In this document: one piece after another, positions 52,911 through 62,885 of the stretch
Position numbering within the stretch: position 1 is the first letter of the stretch
How the letters are laid out: every line of letters starts with the position of its first letter
Assembly: GCA_036675815.1 (NCBI GenBank)
Contig: JAKFEE010000058.1
Span: 1 to 64,000 of the forward strand
Direction: 5' to 3'
Source: JAKFEE01 sp036675815
GTDB lineage: Bacteria; Pseudomonadota; Alphaproteobacteria; Rhodospirillales; Magnetospirillaceae
Length of the DNA stretch: 64,000 nt
The notes under the pieces: generated by a model
The model's database searches: none
What the model was told of the DNA's origin: nothing
What the model saw: the letters and a program-made list of their open reading frames with translations, nothing else
Made by a program: the position numbers and the translations under genes

Positions 52911-53996
52911 TCAGGCACGCTCGCGCAAGGCGTGGGTACTCAGCAGCAGTGCCGTCAACAGCACCAGCGCCCCCGCCTGATGCGCCGCCGCCAACGACAC
53001 CGGCACCACCAGCAGCAGGGTCGAGATGCCCAGCGCCACCTGCAGGGCCGCCACCGCCGGCACCAGACCGAGGACATGGCGCGCCCGTGCCGGCAGCGCC
53101 ATGCGCCGCGCCCGCCACCACATGGCCACGACCAGGACGAACAGCGTGACGGCGAGGACGCGGTGGGTGAACTGCACCGTCGCGTGATTGTCGAAGAAGT
53201 TCCGCCACCACGGCCGTTCCGCCAGCACATCGGGCGGCACCAGACTGCCTCCCATCAGCGGAAAGGTGTTGTAGATCAGCCCGGCATCGAGACCGGCGAC
53301 GAAGCCGCCGGAGGTGATGGTGATGCCGGCCAGGATCAGCAGCACCACGTGGCTGCGCCGCAGGCCGCGCAGGCCGGCGACGCCCCGGCCGGCGGCCTTG
53401 GGCCACAGCAGGTCGAAGGCCGTCCACAGGATGGCGCCGTAGATGACCACGGCGAAGACCAGATGCGCCGCCAGGCGATATTGGCTGACCGACACCTCCT
53501 GCGAGAAGCCGCTGGCCACCATATACCAGCCCATGCCGCCTTGCAGGCCGCCGAGGACGAAGAGCAGGGCAAGCTTGCGCGCCAACTCACGCGAGACGTG
53601 GCCCTTGATCAGGAAATAGACGAAGGGCACGAAGAACACGACGCCGATGAGGCGCCCCCATACCCGGTGAAGGTACTCCAGCCAGAAAATTCCCTTGAAC
53701 CCGGCCAGGGTCATGTCGGGAAAGAGGTTCTTGTACTGTGGAATGGTCTTGTACTTCTCGAACCAGAACAGCCAGTCCTGCTCATTCATCGGCGGCACGA
53801 CGGTCAGCGGCTTCCAGTCCATCATCGACAGGCCGGATTCGGTCAGCCGGGTGAGGCCGCCCAGCACCACCATGACGAACACCATGGCCGCACACGCCAA
53901 CAACCACATCGCCACCGCGCGTGCCGGCCGCGCCGTGATGACCGCGACATCGATCGCGTAAGTCATATCCCCCCCTGCCTTGGCCTCGCCGCCCAT
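52911..53996 (-). CDS. ctaA: Heme A synthase (COX15/CtaA)
   Basis: This 361-residue membrane protein oxidises the C8 methyl of heme O to give heme A for cytochrome aa3 oxidase. Eight membrane helices can be read. The His ligands and conserved stretches are GGLTRLTESGLSMMDWKPLTVVPP, FWLEYLHRVWGRLIGVVFF, RLAAHLVFAVVIYGAIL, HATVQFTHRVLAVTLFV and SLAAAHQAGALVLLTALLLSTH. It belongs to the alphaproteobacterial/mitochondrial type. ATG 53996 has GGAGG just upstream; the longer frame is a poor alternative. It is divergent from a large flavoprotein gene. Confidence 0.95.
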   Translation of the reverse strand: MGGEAKAGGDMTYAIDVAVITARPARAVAMWLLACAAMVFVMVVLGGLTRLTESGLSMMDWKPLTVVPPMNEQDWLFWFEKYKTIPQYKNLFPDMTLAGFKGIFWLEYLHRVWGRLIGVVFFVPFVYFLIKGHVSRELARKLALLFVLGGLQGGMGWYMVASGFSQEVSVSQYRLAAHLVFAVVIYGAILWTAFDLLWPKAAGRGVAGLRGLRRSHVVLLILAGITITSGGFVAGLDAGLIYNTFPLMGGSLVPPDVLAERPWWRNFFDNHATVQFTHRVLAVTLFVLVVAMWWRARRMALPARARHVLGLVPAVAALQVALGISTLLLVVPVSLAAAHQAGALVLLTALLLSTHALRERA

Positions 53997-54082
53997 CGCC
54001 CCCCCTCCACTCAACCATCGACCGACTGCAAAATAAAGGAAAGCATGCTACGACAGTATAGTCCCTTGAAGAGAAGGTACGC

Positions 54083-57000
54083 ATGATGATGGTCAACGAG
54101 CGCCCGCTTGGCTTCGGGATCCCCTTCGCCGACCTTTATCGCCGCGAGGGACTGCAATGCCTCGACCAGACCTTCCTGGCCGAATTGCGCGCCAGCGACG
54201 AGGCACTGCACGACCGGTTGCAGGCGGCACGCACCCAGACGTCGGCACTGTCCGCGCGCGACGAGGCCGACCTGCTGGTGGCGCTCGGGCCACACCTCAA
54301 CGACTTCGTCGCCCGGCTGTTCGGCATCGAGCGCGAGGCCCATGCCCTGGCGGCGCGCCAGGACGCCCTCGCCCCGCTGTTCGCCTGCAAGCGCCAGTTC
54401 GTCCAACGCCGGGCAGTGAAGGCGCACAAGCCGGACGAAGCCGCTGCCTTCGACGGCGGTGCCTTAACCGCCGAGATCGAGGGATTCCTGGGCGGGCCGA
54501 TCGAGGAGATGGCCTTCGCCACCCGGGTGATGGAATGGCTGCAGGACGAAAAGGCCCACGGCGCGGCGATCGAGGCCGCTACCCGCTATGCCGCCTGGGC
54601 CGTCTACAGCGCCGCCGGGCAGCGCCGCCATGGCGGCGACGTGCTGTTTCATGTGCCGTCGAAGCACGACCCACTGCACCTGGTCGAGGCCGAGAGCGTC
54701 CGCCACCTCGGAATCGACGTGCTGGCCTTTCCCGAGGATCGCTGGCGCCGCCGCGAGGGGTTTGCCCTCACCGACCGCGGCGCCGACCTGAAAGGCGCGC
54801 TGGACGAGGTCAACTACTGCATCCTGTGCCACCACCAGGGCAAGGATTCCTGCTCGAAGGGCATGCACGACAAGCAGACCGGCGGTTTCCAGCTCAATCC
54901 GCTGAAGGTGGCGATGACCGGCTGCCCGCTGGAAGAGCGCATCTCCGAGATGCACGAGCTCAAGGGCCAGGGTCATGCCGTCGCCGCCCTGGCAGCCATG
55001 GTCGTCGACAACGCCATGGTCGCCGGCACCGGCCATCGCATCTGTAACGACTGCATGGCGGCCTGCATCTACCAGAACCAGTTGAAGGACCCGGTGGAAA
55101 TCCCGCAGGCCGAGACGCGCACCCTGCGCGACGTGCTCGACCTGCCGTTCGGCTTCGAGATCTACAGCCTTCTGACGCGCTGGAACCCGCTGAATCTGCG
55201 GCGGCCGCTGCCGCTGGCCGACAGCGGCCGCAAGGTGCTGGTGGTCGGCCTAGGCCCGGCGGGCTTCACCCTGGCGCATCATCTACTCAATGACGGCCAC
55301 ACCGTCGTCGCCGTCGACGGCCTCAAGATCGAGCCGCTGCCGGCGGCGGTCTCCGGCGTCGGCCTCGACGGCAAGCGCACCGCCTTCCATCCCATCCGCG
55401 ACATCGCGGAGTTGTACGAGAGCCTGGACGAACGCGTTATGGCCGGCTTCGGCGGTGTCGCCGAGTACGGCATCACCGTGCGCTGGGACAAGAATTTTCT
55501 CAAGGTCATCCGCCTGCTGCTGGAGCGGCGTGCCGAGTTCGCCATGTTCGGCGGCGTGCGCCTGGGCGGCACCGTCACCCCCGAGAGCGCCTTCGCCATG
55601 GGCTTCGACCACGTCGCCCTATGCATGGGCGCCGGCCGGCCGACCATCCTCGACCTGCCCAACGGGCTGGCCCGCGGCGTCCGCCAGGCCTCGGACTTCC
55701 TGATGGCGCTGCAACTGACCGGCGCCGCCCGTATGGACACCATCGCCAATCTGCAGCTGCGCCTGCCGGCGGTGGTGATCGGCGGCGGCCTGACCGCCAT
55801 CGACACCTGTACCGAAGTGCTCGCCTACTACCCGGTGCAGATCGAGAAGTTCATGCGCCGCTTCGAGGCGCTGGTGGCCGAGCGGGGCGAGGAGGCGGTG
55901 CGCGCCGCCTGGACCGCACAGGAACGCGAGGTCGCCGACGAGTTCATCACCCACGCCCGCGCCATCCGCGCCGAAAGGGCTGCGGCCGACAGTGAGGGCC
56001 GGCCGGCACGGCTGGTCGAGCTGCTGCAGTCGTGGGGCGGCGCCACCATCGCCTATCGTCGGCGCATGGTCGAATCGCCCGCCTATCGGAATCACGAGGA
56101 GATCAACAAGGCGCTGGAGGAGGGCATCCGCTTCGGCGAGTTGCTGACGCCGCTGGCCGTCGAGATCGATTCCCTCGGCCATGCCGTGGGCCTGAAGGTG
56201 CGCTCGGGCGTCGACAACCAGGACCACGTGCTGCCGGCGCGCTCGATTCTCGTCGCCGCCGGCACGGTGCCCAACACCGTGCTCGCCCGCGAGCAGCGCG
56301 GCATCGAGCTGGACGGCAAGTACTTCCAGGCCGTCGATGACGAGGGCAATCCGGTGCGGCCCGAGCGCATCAGCAAGCCCGGCCAGCCGCAGGTGCTGAT
56401 CAACGCCGAGGCCGGGCGGTCGATGAGTTTCCTCGGCGACCTGCATCCGTCCTATGCCGGCAACGTCGTCAGCGCCATGGCCTCGGCCAAGCAGGGCTAC
56501 CCGGTGATCAGCCGCCTGCTGGCCAGGACGCCGGCCCAGGGGCCGACCGGCCCCGAGCTGATCGCCCGTCTGAACGACGAACTGCGCGCCGTCGTCCACA
56601 GCGTCGAGCGCCTGGCGCCCAACATCGTCGAGGTGGTGCTGCGGGCGCCGCTGGCCGCACGGAGCTTCCATCCCGGCCAGTTCTACCGGCTGCAGAACTT
56701 CGAGACCTTGGCGGCCAAGGTGCAGGGCACGACCTTGGCGATGGAGGGCATTGCGCTGACCGGCGCCTGGGTCGACCGCGAGCGTGGACTGGTGTCGGTG
56801 ATCGTGCTCGAGATGGGCGGCTCGTCCGATCTCTGCGCCCATCTCAAGCTCGGCGAGCCGGTGATCCTGATGGGGCCGACCGGCTCGCCCACCGAGATCC
56901 CGGCGGGCGAGACGGTGCTGCTGGCCGGCGGCGGCCTAGGCAATGCCGTGCTGTTCTCGATCGGCCAGGCGCTGCGCCGCGCCGGCTCGAAGGTTCTGTA

Positions 57001-57562
57001 TTTCGCCGGTTATCGCCAACCCATCGACCGCTTCAAGGTCGAGGAGATCGAGGCGGCGGCCGACGCCATCGTCTGGTGCACCGACTTCGCCCCGGGGTTG
57101 CAGCCGAACCGGCCGCAGGACAAGAGCTTCGTCGGCAACATCGTCCTGGCGATGAAGGCCTATGCCGAGGGCGCATTGGGCGCGCAGCCGATCCCGCTGC
57201 AAACGGTCGATCGCGTGATCGCCATCGGCTCGGACCGCATGATGGCGGCCGTGGCGCAGGCACGGCACGATCAATTGAAGGAGTTCTTCAAGCCCGGGCA
57301 CGTCGCCATCGGCAGCATCAACTCGCCGATGCAGTGCATGATGAAGGAGATTTGCGCCCAGTGCCTGCAGCCGCAGATCGACCCCGAGACCGGCGAGCGC
57401 ACCGTGGTGTTCTCCTGCTTCAACCAGGACCAGCCCCTGGACAAGGTCGATTTCCCCGGCCTGAACCAACGCCTTGGCCAGAACACGGTCCAGGAGAAGC
57501 TGACGCGCCAGTGGATCGACCATTGCCTGAAGAGCGCCGGCATGCGGGCCGCCGCCGAGTAG
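54083..57562 (+). CDS. 1159-residue multidomain iron-sulfur flavoprotein reductase
   Basis: Four parts can be seen. Residues 1 to about 240 are a helical region that matches nothing I know. At about 246-330, seven cysteines (C246, C249, C257, C281, C321, C324, C328) probably hold one or two Fe-S clusters as in the GltD/DPYD ferredoxin-like domain. Residues about 380-830 form a GltD-like FAD/NAD reductase with KVLVVGLGPAGFTLAHHLLN and AVVIGGGLTAIDTCTEVL. Residues about 832-1120 are PyrK/ferredoxin-NADP reductase-like (FHPGQFYRLQNF, VLLAGGGLGNAVLFSIG), ending in a 2Fe-2S-type cysteine set C1085, C1091, C1094, C1112. This looks like an electron-bifurcating or NAD(P)H-linked module fused into one chain. 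The reaction is unknown. Start: one of three consecutive ATGs with GAGAAGG upstream. Confidence 0.85.
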   Translation: MMMVNERPLGFGIPFADLYRREGLQCLDQTFLAELRASDEALHDRLQAARTQTSALSARDEADLLVALGPHLNDFVARLFGIEREAHALAARQDALAPLFACKRQFVQRRAVKAHKPDEAAAFDGGALTAEIEGFLGGPIEEMAFATRVMEWLQDEKAHGAAIEAATRYAAWAVYSAAGQRRHGGDVLFHVPSKHDPLHLVEAESVRHLGIDVLAFPEDRWRRREGFALTDRGADLKGALDEVNYCILCHHQGKDSCSKGMHDKQTGGFQLNPLKVAMTGCPLEERISEMHELKGQGHAVAALAAMVVDNAMVAGTGHRICNDCMAACIYQNQLKDPVEIPQAETRTLRDVLDLPFGFEIYSLLTRWNPLNLRRPLPLADSGRKVLVVGLGPAGFTLAHHLLNDGHTVVAVDGLKIEPLPAAVSGVGLDGKRTAFHPIRDIAELYESLDERVMAGFGGVAEYGITVRWDKNFLKVIRLLLERRAEFAMFGGVRLGGTVTPESAFAMGFDHVALCMGAGRPTILDLPNGLARGVRQASDFLMALQLTGAARMDTIANLQLRLPAVVIGGGLTAIDTCTEVLAYYPVQIEKFMRRFEALVAERGEEAVRAAWTAQEREVADEFITHARAIRAERAAADSEGRPARLVELLQSWGGATIAYRRRMVESPAYRNHEEINKALEEGIRFGELLTPLAVEIDSLGHAVGLKVRSGVDNQDHVLPARSILVAAGTVPNTVLAREQRGIELDGKYFQAVDDEGNPVRPERISKPGQPQVLINAEAGRSMSFLGDLHPSYAGNVVSAMASAKQGYPVISRLLARTPAQGPTGPELIARLNDELRAVVHSVERLAPNIVEVVLRAPLAARSFHPGQFYRLQNFETLAAKVQGTTLAMEGIALTGAWVDRERGLVSVIVLEMGGSSDLCAHLKLGEPVILMGPTGSPTEIPAGETVLLAGGGLGNAVLFSIGQALRRAGSKVLYFAGYRQPIDRFKVEEIEAAADAIVWCTDFAPGLQPNRPQDKSFVGNIVLAMKAYAEGALGAQPIPLQTVDRVIAIGSDRMMAAVAQARHDQLKEFFKPGHVAIGSINSPMQCMMKEICAQCLQPQIDPETGERTVVFSCFNQDQPLDKVDFPGLNQRLGQNTVQEKLTRQWIDHCLKSAGMRAAAE

Positions 57563-57572
57563 GAGATCGCCG

Positions 57573-58781
57573 ATGGCCACGTGCAGGCCCGTTCTCGCCG
57601 CCGCAGCCATCCTGGCCGCGGCCCTGCCGTGGTTAGCACGCGCCGCCGACGCGGTGAAGGTGGGCGAGCTGAACAGCTACACCACCTTTCCCGCCTTCAC
57701 CCTTCCCTATCGCAACGGCTGGCAGTTGGCGGTCGAGGAGGTGAACGCCAAGGGCGGAGTCATCGACGGCCGCCCTCTCGCCGTGATCACGCGCGACGAC
57801 GGGGGCCGGCCCGGTGACGCGGTCACCGTCGTCAACGAGTTGATGGCGCGCGAAGGCGTGCAGTTGATCGCCGGCACCCTCCTGTCGAGTATCGGGTTGG
57901 CGGTGTCGGATGTCGCCAAGCAGCGCCGCATTCCCTTCCTCGCCGCCGAGCCCCTGAGCGACGCGCTGACGTGGTCACGAGGCAACCGCTATACCTTCCG
58001 GCTAAGGCCGAGCACCTTCGTGCAGGCGTCAATCCTGGTCGAAGAGGCAGCGAAGCTGCCGGCCAAGCGCTGGGCCATCGTCGCCCCCGACTACGAATAC
58101 GGCCGGTCGGCGGTCGACAACTTCAAACGCTTGCTGATGGCGAAGCGCCCCGAAGTCGAGTTCGTCACCGAGCAGTGGCCTGCCCTCAACAAGCTGGATC
58201 CCGGCCCGGTCATCCAGGCCATCGCCGCCGCCGACCCCGAGGCGATCTTCAATGTCACCTTCGCCGGCGACCTCGCCAAGTTCGTGCGCGAGGGCCAAGT
58301 GCGCGGCCTGTTCAAGGATCGCGCCGTGGTCAGCCTGCTGACCGGCGAGCCGGAATACCTGGAGCCCCTGGGCAGAGAGGCGCCGGAAGGCTGGATCGTC
58401 ACCGGCTATCCCTGGTACGCCCTGGGTGGCCAGCCGGCCCACAAGGCCTTCGTCGATGCCTATCGGCACAAGTTCGGCGAATCGCCGCGGATGGGATCGC
58501 TGGTCGGCTACACCACGTTCAAGGCCATCGCCGCCGCCCTCGACAAGGCGGGCTCGACCGATGCCGACAAGATCGTCGCCGCGTTCGAAGGCCTGACCTT
58601 CGACTCGCCGATCGGCCCCATCACCTTCCGCGCCGCCGACCATCAGTCGACCATGGGCGCCTGGATCGGTCGCACCGCCACCAGGGACGGCAAGCCGGTC
58701 ATGGTGGATTGGCGTTATGTCGATGGCGCCGAAGTCCTGCCGACGCCCGAACAGGTCAAGAAACTGCGGCCTGCCGGCTAG
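57573..58781 (+). CDS. ABC transporter substrate-binding protein (Leu/Ile/Val type)
   Basis: This 402-residue protein has a signal peptide (MATCRPVLAAAAILAAALPWLARA) and the periplasmic binding fold type I used by branched-chain amino acid, amide and aromatic acid importers: VKVGELNSYTTFPAFTLPYRNGWQLAVEEVNAKGGVIDGRPLAVITRDDGGRPGDAVTVVNELM, GTLLSSIGLAVSDVAKQRRIPFLA, KRWAIVAPDYEYGRSAVDNFKRLL, and YRHKFGESPRMGSLVGYTTFKAIAAALDKAG. It lies ten bases after the large flavoprotein gene and is probably co-transcribed. No permease or ATPase genes accompany it, so it either shares a transporter encoded elsewhere or serves as a sensor. Ligand unknown. Confidence 0.9.
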   Translation: MATCRPVLAAAAILAAALPWLARAADAVKVGELNSYTTFPAFTLPYRNGWQLAVEEVNAKGGVIDGRPLAVITRDDGGRPGDAVTVVNELMAREGVQLIAGTLLSSIGLAVSDVAKQRRIPFLAAEPLSDALTWSRGNRYTFRLRPSTFVQASILVEEAAKLPAKRWAIVAPDYEYGRSAVDNFKRLLMAKRPEVEFVTEQWPALNKLDPGPVIQAIAAADPEAIFNVTFAGDLAKFVREGQVRGLFKDRAVVSLLTGEPEYLEPLGREAPEGWIVTGYPWYALGGQPAHKAFVDAYRHKFGESPRMGSLVGYTTFKAIAAALDKAGSTDADKIVAAFEGLTFDSPIGPITFRAADHQSTMGAWIGRTATRDGKPVMVDWRYVDGAEVLPTPEQVKKLRPAG

Positions 58782-58791
58782 ACTAGGACCT

Positions 58792-58844
58792 GCGGAGCTC
58801 TGGCTCCGCCTGTGTTTTGCGGAGCTGGGAGCTCCACGCTCCGG
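58792..58844. repeat. Intergenic inverted repeat, family B copy 3
   Basis: Left arm GCGGAGCTCTGGCTCCG and right arm CGGAGCTGGGAGCTCCACGC are separated by 11 bases (CCTGTGTTTTG, nearly the same loop as in copy 1). Two mismatches weaken the pairing. It begins ten bases after a stop codon. Confidence 0.78.
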
Positions 58845-58992
58845 CTGACGATTCCGCCGAGAGGGTGGCCGATCGGCAAAGATGTCTATGCGCAGCGGAC
58901 AGGCCGCCCAACCTTTCGGCAAAATGCGTGCATTGTCATTGTCTTACCCCCGCACGGCCTGATGCTGCCCTGCGCGGTCGCGCCAATGCCTC

Positions 58993-59021
58993 TTGACACC
59001 GCCGATGCTCCTCAATAGACC
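58993..59021 (+). promoter_or_regulatory. groESL promoter
   Basis: TTGACA and TAGACC are separated by 17 bases, with the CIRCE operator beginning two bases after the -10 box. The -35 is a perfect consensus match. Confidence 0.8.
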
Positions 59022-59022
59022 G

Positions 59023-59049
59023 TTAGCACTCACTTGGCGGGAGTGCTAA
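59023..59049 (+). promoter_or_regulatory. CIRCE operator (HrcA site)
   Basis: TTAGCACTC, nine bases, GAGTGCTAA: an exact match to CIRCE. It covers the likely transcription start, so HrcA (gene at 6050-7105) bound here would block groESL. It is also transcribed as a hairpin in the 5' leader. Confidence 0.97.
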
Positions 59050-59096
59050 CGACACTCCCTCCGACAAGCCAATAGCGCTTCAACGGAGGTTTTCGC

Positions 59097-59384
59097 ATGA
59101 AGTTCAGGCCGCTGCATGACCGCGTGCTGGTCCGGCGCCTCGAGTCCGAGGAGAAGACGGCGGGCGGTATCATCATCCCCGACACCGCCAAGGAAAAGCC
59201 GCAGCAGGGCGAAGTCATCTCCGTCGGCCCAGGCGCGCGCGGCGAGGACGGCAAGATCGTCCCGCTCGACGTCAAGCCGGGCGACCGCATCCTCTTCGGG
59301 AAGTGGTCGGGCACCGAGGTCAAGATCGACGGCGAGGAGCTCCTGATCATGAAGGAGTCCGACGTCATGGGTATCATCGGCTAA
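59097..59384 (+). CDS. groES: Co-chaperonin GroES
   Basis: This 95-residue protein caps GroEL. It has the usual start MKFRPLHDRVLVRRLESEEKTAGGIIIPDTAKEKPQQGEV, including the mobile loop that contacts GroEL, and ends with SDVMGIIG. GGAGG lies before the ATG. groEL follows 19 bases later; both are under CIRCE control. Confidence 0.98.
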   Translation: MKFRPLHDRVLVRRLESEEKTAGGIIIPDTAKEKPQQGEVISVGPGARGEDGKIVPLDVKPGDRILFGKWSGTEVKIDGEELLIMKESDVMGIIG

Positions 59385-59403
59385 GCCGGGAGAAAATCGA
59401 GCT

Positions 59404-61047
<1,644 letters not shown>

Positions 61048-61069
61048 GTCCGCGCCATCCATGGGATAA

Positions 61070-61092
61070 GGGGCCGCGCCACGCGCGGCCCC
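61070..61092. terminator. Hairpin after groEL
   Basis: A 10-bp stem (GGGGCCGCGC / GCGCGGCCCC) with loop CAC starts 22 bases after groEL and is followed by GTTCCATTTAT. It lies between convergent genes. Confidence 0.65.
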
Positions 61093-61108
61093 GTTCCATT
61101 TATGAGAC

Positions 61109-61291
61109 TCAGTATCTGGGGGCGGTCTGCCGCGGGTAGCGCAGGATTACCCACACCGCATGGATGATGCCCGGAATGTAGCCGAGTATCGTCAAAAGGA
61201 TGTTCAGCCAAAAATGGCCGCCGAGGCCGACTTGCAGAAAGACTCCCAGCGGCGGCAGGATGATGGCGACGATGATGCGCAGGATATCCAT
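61109..61291 (-). CDS. Pmp3/YqaE-family small membrane protein
   Basis: This 60-residue protein has two membrane helices and the Pmp3 signature: MDILRIIVAIILPPLGVFLQVGLGGHFWLNILLTILGYIPGIIHAVWVILRY. In yeast, plants and bacteria such peptides are induced by salt, cold or envelope stress and affect membrane potential. No good ribosome-binding site is visible before the ATG. It is convergent with groEL. Confidence 0.92.
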   Translation of the reverse strand: MDILRIIVAIILPPLGVFLQVGLGGHFWLNILLTILGYIPGIIHAVWVILRYPRQTAPRY

Positions 61292-61420
61292 CGAGAGGGC
61301 CCCAGTTTGTCTCTGACATGCCAAACAGTCCGCGCGACCCCCGGTTCTACTCCTATCCTTTGGGTATACCTTCCCTATTACCCCAGATGAATTTCCGTAC
61401 GGGTGGACCCCGGGCAGTAT

Positions 61421-61475
61421 AAGGAGGTTGCATGTGATGGTGTGTCGCCTTGGAAACTGTACGTACTGGCATTGA
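61421..61475 (+). promoter_or_regulatory. Strong ribosome-binding site with start-stop and 12-codon leader
   Basis: A perfect AAGGAGG (61421-61427) is followed after four bases by ATG TGA (61432-61437): a start codon with an immediate stop, in the frame of the response regulator gene. In the next frame an ATG at 61437 opens a 12-codon leader (MVCRLGNCTYWH) that ends at 61475, eight bases before the GTG at 61483. Either a leader controls the regulator by reinitiation or codon 2 of the regulator is mutated. Confidence 0.5.
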
Positions 61476-61482
61476 GGCACGG

Positions 61483-61914
61483 GTGAGTGGTTCGACCGGG
61501 GAGTGGCACGGATCGGGAGACGATCCCGGAAAGGAGGGGTCCGGCCTGATCGCCGTCGTCGAGGACGAAGCCATTGTCCTAGTCGGGTATCAGATGCTGT
61601 TCGAAAGCTGGGGTTACGAGGTGGTCGCCGCCGGCTCGGCCGACGAGGCGCTCGAACAGTTGCACGGCCGTCAGCGCGCGCCGGACGTGATCGTCGCCGA
61701 TTACCGCCTGAAGAACGGCCGCACCGGCGTCGATGCGATTCGTGCGATTCAGGGGGCGTTTCACCTGCACATCCCAGGCATCCTGGTCACCGGCGACACC
61801 GGTGCCGACCGCCTGCGCGAAGCCGCCGCCAGCGGCCTGCCCATCCTGCACAAGCCGGTCAACGGCAATCAGCTCCACGACTTGATCGGGCGTGCCTTGG
61901 CGAACAGCCGTTAG
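61483..61914 (+). CDS. Single-domain response regulator (CheY-like)
   Basis: This about 143-residue protein is one receiver domain: GLIAVVEDEAIVLVGYQMLFESWGYEVVAAGSADEALEQL, the phospho-Asp in VIVADYRLKNGRTGVDAI, Thr in GILVTGDTGADR and Lys in LPILHKPVNGNQLHDLIGRAL. There is no output domain. It resembles the stand-alone receivers that accompany hybrid kinases or general stress phosphorelays. GTG at 61483 and TTG at 61450 are both possible starts; neither has a close Shine-Dalgarno sequence, which fits the leader arrangement just upstream. It is convergent with egtD. Confidence 0.85.
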   Translation: MSGSTGEWHGSGDDPGKEGSGLIAVVEDEAIVLVGYQMLFESWGYEVVAAGSADEALEQLHGRQRAPDVIVADYRLKNGRTGVDAIRAIQGAFHLHIPGILVTGDTGADRLREAAASGLPILHKPVNGNQLHDLIGRALANSR

Positions 61915-61934
61915 CCGGCGATGGCGAACAGCCG

Positions 61935-62885
61935 TTAATCGGCGATGTCTGTGCCGGCCGGACGCAGGCAGTGAATGCTGAAGGCACCGTCGCTCCACAC
62001 CCGTTCCGCCACGTAGCCGGCACGACCTGCCAGGGCCTGAAACCCCCCGATGGTGTATTTGTAAGAGTCCTCGATGTGGATGGCCTCGCCCGCGCCAAGC
62101 GGGAACCATCGCCCATCGATGTGCACGGTCTGGTTGCGCCGGCTGACGAGATGGACGGCCACGCAGCCACGCGCCTCGTCCCATTCGGCGCGATGGGCAA
62201 AGCCATCGACATCGAAATCGGCCGCCAGTTCATCGTTGGCCCTCACCAGCACGTTGCGGCTGAATGCGGCCGTGACGCCCGCGGAGTCGTTGTAGGCGGC
62301 GTGGAGCAGCGCCGGGCTTTTCCTGAGATCGACGCCGATCAGAAGCAAGCCATCCGGCCTCAGCAATCGGGCGAGGCGCGCGAGGAACGACTGCGCCTCG
62401 CCCGGCTGCATGTTGCCGATGGTCGATCCGGGGAAGAAGCCGACGCTACGCCCGCCGCGGTGGGGGGGCAGCGCCAAGTCGCGCATGAAATCGGCACACA
62501 CCGGCAGGATCTCGACCTGCGGGTAATCACCGCCGAGCGATTGCGCCTGGTCGAGCACATAGTCGCGCGACACATCGACCGGTACGTAGACGGCGACGTC
62601 CAACGCCGACAACAGGATGCGGATCTTGAGCGTCGAGCCGGCGCCCAGTTCGACGATGCGGCAGGCCGGCCCGGCAAGGACGGCCATCTCGGGCGCATGC
62701 CGACCCAGCAACGAGACCTCGGCGCGGGTCAGGTAGTATTCCGGCAGGGTGCAGATCCGTTCAAACAGCCGCGAGCCGCGCTCGTCGTACAGATACTTGC
62801 ACGGAATGCGCTTCTCCGGCCGCGACAGCCCCGCCAGCATCGCCGCGCGGAAGTCGTTGGACGGAGGCCGCTGCGCCGGCTTCAT
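61935..62885 (-). CDS. egtD: L-histidine N-alpha-methyltransferase EgtD
   Basis: This 316-residue SAM-dependent enzyme trimethylates histidine to hercynine, the first step of ergothioneine synthesis. Motifs: RPEKRIPCKYLYDERGSRLFERICTLPEYYLTRAE near the start, RIVELGAGSTLKIRILL (SAM loop), YVPVDVSRDYVLDQAQSL, VGFFPGSTIGNMQPGEAQSFLARL, LLIGVDLRKSPALLHAAYNDSAGVTAAFSRNVL. Start ATG 62885 overlaps the egtB stop by four bases (ATGA), so the two are translated together. Confidence 0.96.
   Translation of the reverse strand: MKPAQRPPSNDFRAAMLAGLSRPEKRIPCKYLYDERGSRLFERICTLPEYYLTRAEVSLLGRHAPEMAVLAGPACRIVELGAGSTLKIRILLSALDVAVYVPVDVSRDYVLDQAQSLGGDYPQVEILPVCADFMRDLALPPHRGGRSVGFFPGSTIGNMQPGEAQSFLARLARLLRPDGLLLIGVDLRKSPALLHAAYNDSAGVTAAFSRNVLVRANDELAADFDVDGFAHRAEWDEARGCVAVHLVSRRNQTVHIDGRWFPLGAGEAIHIEDSYKYTIGGFQALAGRAGYVAERVWSDGAFSIHCLRPAGTDIAD

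Larger units (their letters stand above)
58782..59096. other. Intergenic region before groES, 315 bases
   Basis: This gap contains a family-B inverted repeat (58792-58844) after the substrate-binding protein gene, about 150 bases without visible structure, and then the groESL promoter and CIRCE element (58993-59049). No gene is seen. Confidence 0.6.
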
